Assembly: GCF_022458985.1 (NCBI RefSeq)
Contig: NC_061777.1
Location: 8,410,668-8,474,667, forward strand
DNA from: Mugil cephalus
Taxonomy: Eukaryota; Chordata; Actinopteri; Mugiliformes; Mugilidae
DNA: 64,000 nt
Direction: 5' to 3'
Made by a program: the position numbers and the translations under genes. Positions 36,330-48,845 of this stretch are shown here, one piece after another. The notes beneath the pieces are model-generated. The model was not told the origin of the DNA. It worked only from the letters and a program-made list of their open reading frames with translations, and made no database searches. Numbering within the stretch: the first letter of the stretch is position 1; every line of letters begins with the position of its first letter.

Positions 36330-39300
36330 GAACTGAATGTCCCTCTTTCATTGAGGTCAGAGTGTGGACATTTTTCCCCAGACACAGTCATTTGTTCACT
36401 CTCCCTGTTTTTCACTTTCTCATCCCTCACAAGCGTCCGCTCATCCCGAACCAAAGGGCGAAACATAATTAGCTGCAACTTTACCTCGTGTTTCCAAATG
36501 TCACCACGTCCAAATGTCGCCAGTGTGCGCTTATTTCTTTTGGTCCCGGTGGTCACCGTGTGACAGAGTAATCACAGCGTTGCTGAGCGTGGGCGGAGGG
36601 CGGACGTTTTCCGTTCCGTTTCATCTGAAGAAAACAAAACCGTGGGTTTGTTTTAAAATGTGACCGTGGCAGTAAGGTGTTTTTTTTCGGGTGGCGTACT
36701 GTCAAGAACACGTGCAGGATGATCTGATGTATCTTTTGAGGCTAATTATAGCTTTTCCTGCCAGTTTGTCTATTCTCCTTCCAAGGAGTTGGTTTGGGGT
36801 TAATTTGGTTTTGGCTGAAGTTCTTTTTTTATTTTTGTCCTGGTTTTGGTTCACAGGATAACTTGATACCACAGTTGGCGTTTTAAACTGAAGCTAGTGT
36901 TGAAACCTACTTCTGAGCTAGAGTGTTAATCAGTGACTGTTTAGTGGTCCATAACAACACATCATAATAAAACTAAAACTAATTCCAAATGCCATTGGGC
37001 TCCTCCTTGTTTGCTAGTTAATAAAACAAACACGTAATGAGCAGTAGATTAATTAAAAACAGTGCTATTAATTCTAGGGCAAACAGTGAGTCAGCTTCCA
37101 CAGCCGGTATAAAACCGCCGCGTAGACTAACACCCTCAACTACTGGAAACTGGCTTTGGGTGTAACATGTTGACTGATGTTGATCCGGTATTTTAGTTGC
37201 AGCTAAAGTTTAAAGTTTAAATATTATAAATAGAAAAAAGAAAAAAATCAACAACTAAGAACTCCCTTTGAGTAAATATGGATTACTGGAAATGAGGTCA
37301 GCGCTGCGCACCGTTTTTTTACGTGGGAGTATACCTGAACGTTTGCTCCAAAAGGCTGTTTGACGGAGCTGAGCAGTCAAAGTCAAACACAACCTTGGCA
37401 GCTTGGCGTGGGCAGAGGCGTCAGAGACTCGGAGTCAGGACGGTGTCCTTTTCGAAAGCACGGAGCAGCGCAGGAATACAGATGAGGCATGGCCTCGGTT
37501 TTTAAGAAACAACAAACTCCTTGTTGTTTTTTTGTGCTCTCATTTGTTGCAGCTGGAGGTCAATGACCAGGGTCCAGCAGAGAGTTATTGATTTGTGGTC
37601 TGCTGTGTATCGGTTACTTAATCAGATTTCCCAGAATCTATAGCAGTTTTGCCTGTTTCCCATAATTTGCCCCCCGCCCTCCCCTTTTTTTTTCTCAAAG
37701 GGTTGTAGGATATATTACTAGTTGTAAAAAATGTTCCATCCCGGTGTTAAAGTTTGAAAAATGATCCGTAGAGTCACGGGGCACCGAAACACACAACTCT
37801 TCTCTTCATGTGTGGAACCACAAGGCTCCGAAACATTTCAGTGTCGGCGCATTAGTGTGTGAAAACCCACACGGTCGACACAGCTGTATTTATGTTGAGC
37901 CATGCCTTTGAATTTCATTCGGAGGTGATGTTTTTTTTTTTTTTTTGTTTTTTTTTGTAAGGCGGAAATGAAATAAAAGCATATGCTTAGGTCGACAAAG
38001 CACTAAAGTATGCACGTCTTGTTGATCAAGTTAAAATACTGAGGTTTTTGTTTTTTTTTTATGGGGAAATTTTGCTGATTAGAGATAGCAAAAATCTATT
38101 GACGTGCAAAAACAGGATCTACCTAAGGCTTTGTGTATGCGTTGCAGCACTTTTAAAACAACACATGGGACACTACTTCAGGAGCCACACAGTGTGTCGG
38201 ACTAATTATTACTGAGTGGTTTGGTGTAGATTCCTTTAGATGTAATGTTGTTGTTTTACATTAGCTCATTACCGTTTTTGTGTAAACGTTTATATACTTT
38301 TTTGGACATTTTTGTGTCTTTGAGCTACGCAAAGATTTGTTATTTACGGGATTTTGACCTCGTATTTGATATCTTTAAAAAAATCACGATAAACAACAGT
38401 GACGGGCAGTGAGATAAGTAACCTTCTAACGGGTACACATCCTCCTATCGCTTTTCCCTGAAGCTGCTGTGTATCTTATTTGTGTACTTGTCCTGTGCGC
38501 AGTCCCGTCATGCCTGCAGTCTCTGGCATTTGTAGCAGCTTGTTTTGCTTATCATTGAGATAGGGAAATAGCTTCATATCATCCACCATGAGGGTTGTTG
38601 GCGAATAATCTTGTGTTATCCATATATTTAGGATTTCAGTTTTTTAAGGCTGCCTTGTTGCCACAAATCTGGCATTGTTCAGGTCATAACTGAATAAAGT
38701 TATAATAAAAGGCCTGTATTATAAAAGCACTGTCACACTGGATTCACTGTGGACAGTTTTGCAGTGGCGTCTCAGACCAAGGTGAGACGCGTTTTATCTG
38801 TGTGTTTTATGACCCGGTTGTGCGGTTGGACTACCAGTAACTGGGCTTGGTAGCCCTCAGCAGGTCTGTTTTTTAAACCACCACTACCTAGCCATTTGAA
38901 GCCTGCCCCAGCCTGTCTCATGGAAAAACGGAGCAAACGGTCCTGCAGCACCTCAGCGACAGTTGAACACGGGATATGTGAGAATTAGACACACAGAGAC
39001 ACACACACAAGCAGGCTTGTCGAGTTCGCGGACTTGAAGCGTGACATGTTGGTTTAATAATAACCGCGTATCCTACATGCTGGATCTTGATCTTGTGTTA
39101 CCAGTCTTTTTATTTGTTTTCAGTGTGCCGACCGCAAATACTTGCAAACTGAATCTTGTACCTTTTTAGTATTGCTTAAATTATTTTTCTCACATCTTTC
39201 ACCACTTAAAGAGGACATGACACAAACAGAACAGACACCAACACAGTGCACGTGTGCATATTTTAAACATAAATAAACCGAAATAAAACATCAGCCATTT

Positions 39301-40957
39301 TAAAGAAAATCTGCTTTTTAAATGTGATATGTTTTTGGGGGATACTCACCGCTATCTTTATTTTACGTCACTCCCTACGTCATCGGATGTGTTAGTCGCT
39401 TTGGTCGCTATTGAAGGACACGCAGTTTAGGAGAATACAGGTGAAAGCACAAGGCAGAGAGGGGGATTTTTATATCAACTAACCCAACTGTGAGAGGGGT
39501 TGAGAACCCCATTTTTGCTGAGGATTTAAGAGATTCAGTGGCTCCGGACGGAGATGGCAGCGAGGAGAGGGTTCGGCAACACTTCATGGTGGTTGGTCAG
39601 ATGATCAAAAGTTTAAGATTGTAGTGACCGTGGTCCGTAATGAGCAACTCCACCGTTCTTTCACCCTAACCCATTCTTAAACTTGATTGACTTGAATGAT
39701 CAGCTGATGTTTTTTGGTCTCTTGCTCCCATTTCTTTTCTTTATTACTTTTTTTTTTTTTTGCATTTTGAAGCTCCGCTTAGAACCTTCTTAAGCTCCAG
39801 CAGCGCAAAAATGCAAATTCCAAATCAACGATTCTTCCTTTTGAACGCAGCTAGCCAACGTCATTTGAGAACAGGTGCCATCGTCGGTGGCAAATGATGC
39901 AAATGAACAGGCGTCTCCCCGTCTTTAACTTAATGAAACCCGTGTGAACATCCGGGCGCCATGCAAAACATACCTCCTTTAACTAGTTTTGCGATCGGCT
40001 CCTCTTTCCCTGATAATTTTCACTATATACTAACTCGGTGCGACCGCGAGTGGAGCCAACCACTCCAGCGACCAGCAACACAACAACAACAACAAAAACG
40101 GCGGCGTCCTGTGTTTTAACAGTGAAACTTCAATGGCAGGATTTTGAAATTCCCTTCGCCCTCCTTTCGAGTTAAAACTTTCTTTAAATGATTCTTCTTG
40201 AAATGATCCTAGCTACTTTTAGCATTCCATGGCCTTTTTTTTTTCAGTGCCTCCTATTTCCCGCTACAACCCTAGAAACAAGTTCACTCTAGTTCACGTT
40301 ACGGATACAGTAAAGGCAAAAAATAAACCGAGAAGTACACTCACACCTATGACTGGAAGGAAGCCTAACCTGCTCTTGCCTCCACACACTTCTTGTGAAC
40401 CTCAGCTGTGCACACGGACGACGGTAGATTTCTATTAAGCGTTTTTTTTAAACGCCGTGTCTCGCCCTCCTAACCCCAGTGCTATTGCTAATGTGGTTCT
40501 TGCACAGTAAGCGTCTGACCAGATTCTCAATGGCGGACGCACGTCGTCACCGCTTTCATTGTACGTTTTCGTGATGACCCATTTAATCCTTGAGCATTAA
40601 CGTCAGAATACAGTGATGAATGGCAAGCTTGATTTTCTTAACACCCAGGATGCAAATCGAATTTGCCTGTGTTTGCCACGCAAAGTGATTATAATAACTG
40701 TACTGTGCGTGGTTATATTGGTTAACCAAATGCTGCTACGGACGTTTCCGTGGAAAGACGGAGGTGAGGACGTGTTGAGTGGATTTAAAACACTGTTTAA
40801 TTCACTGTAAACAAAGTTATGCTGGTGCATAAATATTTCCCCTGAAACACGTAGTTCAGAGTACCCGTTCAAGGTCATTTAGTTCCAGCTGCTTCTAAAC
40901 AGGAGGATTTGTGTCTTGAGAGACACTTGGTTTCAAACGTATTGTTTCTTTTATTTT

Positions 40958-40982
40958 TCTGTGTGTGTGTGTGTGCGTGTGG
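40958..40982. repeat. (GT)n microsatellite
   Basis: Short GT run of about nine units in non-coding DNA. Confidence 0.8.
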
Positions 40983-41433
40983 ACCTTTTTCTGAGGGTCT
41001 ACACTGTAATACCGAAACTGAAAGAGGCGTTTAAACGTGTGACAGCATGTAAGTCGAGATGATGAAAGAATGCTGTTCGTTCTGGCCGCACTGAATCCAG
41101 CTTGGCAACTCAAAGTAGAAGCAAGAAAAAAAAAGCAAACCTCATAACGGCGTGGGTGAAGTTGGATAGAATCAGTGGCGAGCTTTATGTAAGCACGGCT
41201 GGTAAACTCACTGACTTGTGTGTTTTGACATGTAGCCTGACAGCCGCTGCCAGGGTTGTGTGTTTTCTCGCGCTGATGGAAGTGTTGGCTGTTTCTGGCT
41301 TCGGTATGCATTCTCAAGGGAATCAGCGCAGTAACTCGGTTAAACAGACAGCAGCTGCTCCACTGAATGTTGCGTGACAGGAGCAAACTAGTCAAATCTT
41401 ATCTCAAGAGGCATTTTTTATCTCCCTCTTTCG

Positions 41434-41453
41434 TATATATATATATATATGTA
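41434..41453. repeat. (TA)n microsatellite
   Basis: Short TA run about 200 bp upstream of the first receptor coding exon. Confidence 0.8.
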
Positions 41454-41761
41454 TAAGACAACTATGTGCTTCCCAGATGTATAACAGGCTCTGTAACTTG
41501 TCTGTATGCTGCATTCTACCAAAAATAGGTTTCCCATTCAGATGACACATCTTCTCTCACTGTGAATCTTCTACTTAAACAGATCCCAGCTGTGTTTTAT
41601 TTCCTTATTAATATTTTTTTCACATGGGTTTTCCTCTCTTTTCCCACAGAGCTGTCTTCGCCTGGCCTCCCCACCTCCTGATGGGTTTTATGGTGTAGCT
41701 GCAGCGGAGACGGACCATAGCTCTGTGATCTGCGGGCCAGAGGCTCGGCCAGTTGATAATC

Positions 41762-44700
41762 ATGCCCCGCTCGCGTGTCGGCGCCCCAACGACGAAGCCC
41801 AACCGCAACCTGGTCTTGCTCACGTTGGTCCTCCTGGACCTCCTGACTGTGTGCACTCATGCTAAAGCGGGTTTTGCAGTTCTCACCGTACCCCAGGGGG
41901 TGAGCCTCACGAGCAACGCGCCCGCACGGCAGCTCACCGTATCCTGGTCGGGAGGAGCCGCCACGAGCTTTGACATCATCATCCTGAGAACCGAATTCAA
42001 TGAAACTGTCTTCTACGTAAGAGCGTTTCTGTTCATTTTCTACAATGTGAAAATGTGCATATTCCTGTGTGGCACATTTTGCTGAATGATTTGATCTGAT
42101 CCGACAAAGATGGTGCATCAATAATTGGGCTTTACTTTGGATATTTTCACAACTAAATATCATATAAGGAATTATGTGTGGATGTTTGGCAAATGGTTAG
42201 CCTCAGTCCAAAAGCAAAGCTAACTTTCTCTCAATTTGTCTTTGTGAAAAAGGCCAGAATTGATTCAGAATTAAATTTCTCTAACTATGAGGCGAAAAGA
42301 ACTTTACGCGTGCAAATGTGCGCTCCTCCTGTTTTCCTATTCTAGTGAGTAGACCCACAATGACTTTGTCTCATTTCTGAGCCGTTGCTAGTAATTTATA
42401 CGTTTGTCTACATTCATTTGTAGAGTTTGTGTGTTCAGTTCTTCACTGCGCTTTCTTTGTGGCGTTCGTAGGAGACGATTTCTGTAACGGCGAATCCGGG
42501 GAGCGGCTTGCGCCAGTGGAACTGGACCTCAGTGGAACCTCTGGAGTGTACCTCGCTGTCGGTCAGAATCCGCTCAAGAGATGGACAGGCAACAAGTCAA
42601 TGGAGCAAAGCTGCAATACTTCCAGGTCAGAGAGGCAATAATTAGATCTTTTTATGTTATAGAAAACCTGAAATCTCTCTCTGTTTGTTTGTTTGTTTTT
42701 TTTTTTTCAACACACATCTCTGTTTATACCTTTCTTTTCCCCTCTTGTTTTTCTTCTTTTCAGGAAAAGATCTCCCCACCAATGAAGCATTTGCAATATA
42801 CCCCCAGGAACTGATTTTGCCCGTGGGGACCAACATCACCTACTGCTGCATTGTACCAGAGGGGAAGACCTTCAGGGAAATCATGTACGGCGCAAACAAC
42901 GTGAGTGCAACGCGGCTGAGCAGGCGAACTTATGCCACTACGCTGGTTAACCTGGAGCCGTCTGTCCCCCCGGGCGCCAACGTCGTTTGCCGGTTGAAGC
43001 AGCCGATAGAAGAAGCGACGCAACTGGCTGGAACAGTCATGTTTGTTGGATGTAAGTGTGAATGGTTGTCATGGCTGGTAATAACAGGAAGTTAGTCATT
43101 CAGGCTGAAAACAATAATAGAAAGGGTTTTGGAGCAAGATGCGACGTGTTCCTCAGTTACATAACTTGTAAGTCTTTGTTATTGTTGTAAGTATTTATTT
43201 ATTCAAGCTATCAGATATTGTGCAGTGTGCCTAGTTGTCTATCCAGCATGTGAAATATTCTAGATAATTCCAGAGCTCAGCTTAAGCAGCATCTATTATA
43301 TCATCATCTTTATTGTTTTTTTTTGCTTTGCTTGTGTTTATGATTAAGCCTGTTTTTCTTCTGTTTATATGTCCACGTTCAGATGCTCCTCTGCTCAGTG
43401 ATTTCACATGTGAGACTCAGGACTTAACCACAGCCGTGTGCCGCTGGAATGAAAGACGACACACTAACTTGTATGGCAAACGACAAACACGCTACTTTGT
43501 AAACAACAGGTATGCGGCCTCGCTCGCAAGCGGTGTAATTTGTAATAAACCTTATTGGGTATCAGAGCAGGACACATGCATTCATTTATTCGCAAAAAGG
43601 AATGAATCCTAAATATACAGACTTTAGAAACTGTTGTAGCAGTAGATTTAAATGTTTAACTCTCACCAGTTGGTTCCAGATTAGAGTTAGACTTGTCCTA
43701 CTTTTCGTAACAAGATTCTGCTTATCCAGAAGGACTTTGTGCGAATGACTAGTTTTGCCAAAAAGAATGATTCCTCCACTCCTCGTTGTAGAAAATTGAA
43801 TTTATCAATTTCAGATGTTATTCCAAACCTCTGTGTTTATGCATGAGTATGTACATTTTCCTCATGATTTACCGTTGACATCCCATAATTTTAAGTTTTC
43901 CTCAGACGTGCATTCACATCATGCAAGACGTTCTAAAGACGTTTATCCACCATATTGTCGGACTTCTCTTAATCAATGCACCTTAAAATACAGAGGACCA
44001 GTTTACCTGTGGAACAGTTTACCTGCAGCGCTAAGAGCAATATCTTCGCTCTCATCGTTTAAGATATAAAATGTCACTCTGCAGCCCGGATTTGTAGCTT
44101 TTTAAATCATTACTTATTGCATTTAACATTGTTTTATATATATATATATATATAATGGAATTTTGTACTTCAGTTTTGTATCTTATTTTTTTTCCTATAA
44201 ATTTGTATTTTTAATTTTACTTTGTATTTGTAGATACATTTTGCTTTATATAGGGGAAAATAACTATTATGTAGTTTACCCTGTGTATGTCCATCTATGG
44301 CAGAATCGTGGGGCAAGACAGTGGAAATTTTTGTAGGCTGTTAAGGCCATTACATCCAGTTTTGATTAGTAATTGCTATTTAAAAGCCAGAGAAAATTGA
44401 GAGCTAATGACAAGTAAACAAGTCTGCCTGTTCCCATTGCCCCCCCCCCACCATTAATAACAATAATAATAATGACAATGCAGCCACTTTCTGAAACAGT
44501 ACTTTTCTACTTACGCTTCTCCATTTGATCAAATACAAATGAAGCATTCGAGCCATTTGGAGAGGCGAGTGTGCCGCACTCTCCGTGGATCAATCAGTGT
44601 CACTTTGTGTCTGAGACCACATCTCTGAATTATTTATGACGCTTCCCGCTGCCTTTCTCTGAAAACAATTTAATGCACAGAAAAAAATAAAGAGAGAGAA

Positions 44701-47700
44701 AGACGAGAAGTATAACCACTTACTTCTGTGTGTACATTTGATAGTTGGCTGGCCATCTTCCCGGCCTTTTACAGGAATGCTCTGAAGATAAGTTACATTT
44801 TAAATGCGATTGGGCCTGTTTCCTTGTCCACAGTTTTGACTGGAGTATTTAAAGTGGTATATGTATTGTCTTAACTGAATTAAGTTGTTTTTTTTTGTTT
44901 GTTTTTTTTGTGCTGTGCTCATTTCTGTGCTCATTTCACTCATATCTGCTCTTGTTTTGGTGCTTGTCGTGTTTTCTTTGCAGAAGCTGTGCTGGGATAA
45001 ACCCCCTGTCGAAATGGAAGGAGTGGCAGGCGGGCGAGTGGGAAGGTAACTGGACACTGCTTGCCGTGAATCCCCTCGGTCAGTACAACCTCACCGACTC
45101 TGCCGAGCTCAGTCACAGAGGTAGGCGGCCCGACCTTAGCTTATCATGCCCGTACACCCACCAAGAGATGTCGCTCTGCTTAAACTGATCTACGTAATCG
45201 CCCGTTTTCCCCAGTGTGTCCGGTAGCGCCAGTCGGCCTGAGCGCCGTGGCGCACGCCTTTAACGCCACCGTGCTGTGGCAGTGGAAATACGACGGCTAT
45301 TCCTCCCTCGCTCTTGTCTGCGAGGTAGAGCTCACCACTCAAGACAACGACAAAGTGAAGGTGAGTGTGTGTGTGTGTGCGCGCGTTTCAACCTCGTTTC
45401 AACAGACGAACGACCGTGACCAGCCACAAATGCCAGCTCCTAGTCTTATTTTTGTAACCGACCCGCATATAAAACATGTGTACGTATGCGTCTTCATTCA
45501 GAGTAACTTCTCCGGTGTGGGGCTGCGGTCTGTGGCTCTGTCTGGCCTGCATGCTGACGAGATGTACAAGATTCAAGTGCGCTGCGGTGCCCAGCAGAAT
45601 TTCTGGAAGTGGGGAAGTTGGAGCAAACTTTTCACCTTCAGAACCAAAAGATATGGTAAGTTCTTTATTTTAGAAGAGGTTTCAAAGAATCGGAGCTGCA
45701 AGTGATTATCAGTCAGTAATTAGTTTTTATTAACCAGTTATGTGATATAGGGAGTAGAATAATCACTTAGTCATTTATGTTTTGTCTTCTCAGTTCCAGA
45801 TGCCCCTGACGTGTGGATGAGGATGAACAAAGACTACACCGGACAGGTCTTTTGGAAGGTAATGAATTAAACGGTTTTAGATTTTAATTGCCTTTCATCT
45901 GTTTTACTCCTTATTCTTTGTTTCTTCCACCTTTAGTCCATAGAAGTTACACTGGATATTAGATAATCATTCAGATTCATAACGCTGGATTAATCCTATT
46001 AAGTAAATGTTTTGTTGAAGTTGCTCCCATGAATTCACATTTGCAAGGAGACACTGTAAAATATAAATAAATAAAGCACAGGGATATTATCGCATCTGGA
46101 TAGCTGTGTACATATAACATTAGATTTATTTCCTTGTCGCTGGATTTGTTTCAGCCTCTGACACGAAGGCAGAGCCATGGTCAGATCACAGGTTACGAAG
46201 TTACTTTCTGGAACCCTGAGGAGAATCCACAGCACACAGAAATCCTGTCACCGGACACTCACACGGTGTCGGTCAATCTCACACAGATGGCTTCCTTCAG
46301 CAATGACCACGCGGTCATAGCATCTGTCGTTGCGAAGAACATTGAATGGGAGTCTCAACCTGCAAGTGTAGTTCGACGTTTGAGAGGTGTGTTGAAAAAA
46401 AATCCACGTATGTAAGGGAAAAAAAATGTTTTTCAAAGATCTAAGTGTGACTTAATGCAGTTATATCCAGTCAGTTAAACCTTTTGCTACTGGATGATTG
46501 TTTCCTGTTGTTTGAAAGCAGCAGCAATTTACTTTGTAATTTCTAAAAGAAAATAATTGTGAACACATTTCCTTCTTTCCAGAAGAGGAGCCTCTTGCTG
46601 TGTCCAGGGTTGTTTATACAGATCACGGTTTCCCTCTGTTCTGGCCGAGCAACGTCAGCACAGCCGACTGCAGTTACGTGGTGGAGTGGCATAATGACTC
46701 CTGTACGTATAACTGCCCTGTGGAGTGGGTCAAGGTGGCCGCTGGGAGCACTAATGTCTCCATCGAGTCAGGTATGGCAGCCTCCTTAATTGTGCAAAAG
46801 ATCTAGTATTGTTTTCAGCACCTTTCACATTCATTGTTTTCAACCACCATCTTTATCTTCATGTTATTCTTGGCTGTGAACACTAACTTTCATCCTCCCA
46901 CACAACTTTAGTCTCAAGTTTGTTTTCCTGTAATACTGACATTAAAATGCCTCTCTTCCGTTAGATCACTTCTGGCCTGGTGTGAGATACAACTTTACTC
47001 TGTACGGCTGCCCCTCGGATTCTTCAGAACTCCTGCACCGTTGGCAGGGATACGCGCAGGAGCTGGGTAAAGAAAGCACAGCAAGTGGAAAAGCAAGACC
47101 TGCCTTTAGAAATTATAGTCACCCTCCTGGTTCTCACCCTCTCTCCTGTGGCCCCCCATTGTCTCTATGTCCTTTCCTCCTTTTCTTCTTGCTTCCACAG
47201 TGCCTTCCAGCTCCGTCCCCCTGTCAAGCCGCCAGGAGGGCTCCAATGTCGTCCTCACCTGGGGAGAGATTCCACTCAGGGACAGGAAGGGCTTCATCCT
47301 GGGCTATAATGTTTACATCAACAACGGCTCACAGCTCACACTTCTAGGTAAATATGATTGTTAACATAAAAAAAAAAATCACTGAATTGTGGATTTTCCA
47401 CCGTGTTAAAGTCGCTCACTTCCTCAATCAGTGCTCTCTGTCTTTTCCTTCCTCACTGTGTGTTGTTGTTTTCCATCCTGCCTTTGAGCAGCCAATCTGC
47501 CCGACCAAGCAGCGAGGAACTACAAAGTGAAGGGGCTCTCTGATGACTCCTATAAATTTACTGTTAAGGCCTACACCTCAGCGGGCGAGGACACGGGCAC
47601 CACTGTCTCCATAGAGCTGGAGCCGTACAGTATGTGAACATATATTTATCTATTTACGGCAGCATTCGTGTTTATTCTACGTTTCCATTGCCGTCTTGAG

Positions 47701-48845
47701 ACTAATATTTCTTATGTTTTTATTGTCCTCACAGGTGACGGACTGATTTTTGAAATCCTCGCTTCTCTGTCAATCGTGACATTATTGCTGATCATCGTCA
47801 CCTTCTTTTGCTACAAGAAAAGACAATGGTGAGACAGTTATGCCTTGGTCCCCGCGTGTTCCATAAATAATGTAATGAGTAAAGAATCTATCTAGCATTT
47901 TGTGCTGTCAGTAGGCATCATTTGAATTTGTTTGGACGTGATGCATGCTATGAGTAATATTTTTGCCTTTACTAGGGTGAAAGAGGCATTGTATCCAGAC
48001 ATACCTGAGCCCAAGCTACCTAATGATTGGTCCAGGACACAGGTACAGTGTTGGCTTACTTTTTTTTTTTTTTTTAACCTACCACAAAGACCTTGAGGCA
48101 CTTTTCCACCATTTCAAGCACGTTTTTAATATATCTGTGTATCTTTCAGCGGCCGCTGGACGTGAAGCCGTCTCCCCACAGCATGGTTCACGTCGTGGGA
48201 AAGCAAGAGTGGGATTCTAGCAAGGAAGCGCTTGTCGTTATTCCCGAAGAAGACGAGGACGATGAAGGGCAGGGGATGGGAGACGAGCCGCTTGACACGG
48301 ACGAGCCCACGTCACTACGCTACTACAACCAGGTGATAGACGAGCGGCCCATAAGGCCGCGTTTCCCGGACTCCTCCGATTCCTCCGCGTCGTCTTTGGA
48401 TTCTGCAAACACCGACGTGACGTACACAGGGATCCAAACCTCGGGGTCTTCACTGGTCTTCCAGTTGGATCCGCAGGGCTACTCCGAGGCCCAACAACCC
48501 CACCCAGATCAGCCCGTCAGCTGTGGAGACGGAGGAGGGGGTTACCGGCCCCAGATGCAGCCGAAAGATGCGAGCGATGACACGGGTCTAGCTTCGCCTG
48601 AGCCCTTCCTAGAGCCCCAGGCGTCCAGTGCCGGCGGCTACAAACCTCAGAGCTCTTGGCAGCTGGACTCCCCCGCTGAGGACGGGGAAAGGTGCAGCTT
48701 GGCACCCTCGCTTGGGTCGCCCACCTCCGTCGCCTCCACTCAGTTCCTCCTCCCCGACGGGGATCAGTCCGAGGAGGAGAAGCGGCAGCAGCCGTCATCT
48801 GCAGCGACCTGGTTCACCAATCTGCTGTCATCCTCAAAACCGTGA
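41762..48845 (+). CDS. lifr: LIFR/OSMR-type class I cytokine receptor (gp130 family)
   Basis: Signal-transducing receptor for IL-6/LIF-type cytokines at the plasma membrane, acting through JAK/STAT3. Coding exons: 41762-42016, 42472-42625, 42764-43051, 43383-43509, 44984-45120, 45215-45360, 45502-45655, 45794-45858, 46155-46386, 46583-46771, 46965-47066, 47201-47347, 47492-47629, 47735-47828, 47976-48042, 48150-48845; all in frame, 996 aa. In order: signal peptide (1-36), N-terminal FN3 half-module ending QWSK, Ig-like domain (about 137-232), cytokine-binding module with TAVCRW and the WSXWS-equivalent WGSWS (406-410), three membrane-proximal FN3 domains, TM (about 715-738), box 1 YPDIPEPKLPNDW (exon 15), and a tail with YxxQ STAT3 sites near Tyr823, Tyr897 and Tyr929. 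The tail end LGSP, QFLLPDGD and WFTNLL matches LIFR, not OSMR. The ATG is chosen for the signal peptide that follows it. Confidence 0.9.
43790..44080 (+). mobile_element. LINE C-terminal fragment in receptor intron 4
   Basis: Decodes in the sense direction to the tail typical of fish non-LTR elements: YPPYCRTSLNQCTLKYRGPV, then YLWNSLPAALRAISSLSSFK. It lies wholly inside the intron between the coding exons ending 43509 and starting 44984, in the same direction as the gene. A (TA)n tract and T-rich tail follow. Confidence 0.75.
44136..44156. repeat. (TA)n microsatellite
   Basis: TA run in receptor intron 4, just downstream of the LINE fragment. Confidence 0.85.
45361..45389. repeat. (GT)n at a splice donor
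   Basis: The donor after the exon ending at 45360 starts GTGAGTGTGTGTGTGTGTG and runs on into GCGCGCG. The microsatellite begins inside the splice site itself. Confidence 0.85.

Larger units (their letters stand above)
33660..41640. other. Repeat-bearing region without coding exons, possibly the receptor's first intron
   Basis: No protein-coding exon is supported. Contents: a region near 34.6-34.86 kb ending in a strong donor-like GTGAAG followed by GTGAGTG (possible alternative non-coding exon), the LINE end at 35.25-35.83 kb, a (CA)n tract near 36.3 kb, T-runs near 37.93 and 38.05 kb, and short (GT)n and (TA)n tracts near 40.96 and 41.44 kb. Confidence 0.45.

Noticed and set aside
37100-37125. 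GGTATAAAACC as a second TATA promoter for the receptor
   Set aside because: The motif alone is not enough; no nearby exon with a donor or CpG context supports it.
41597-42163. 188-codon frame on the minus strand over the receptor's first coding exon
   Set aside because: It is the reverse shadow of the GC-rich signal-peptide exon, whose plus-strand reading has clear splice sites and family resemblance.
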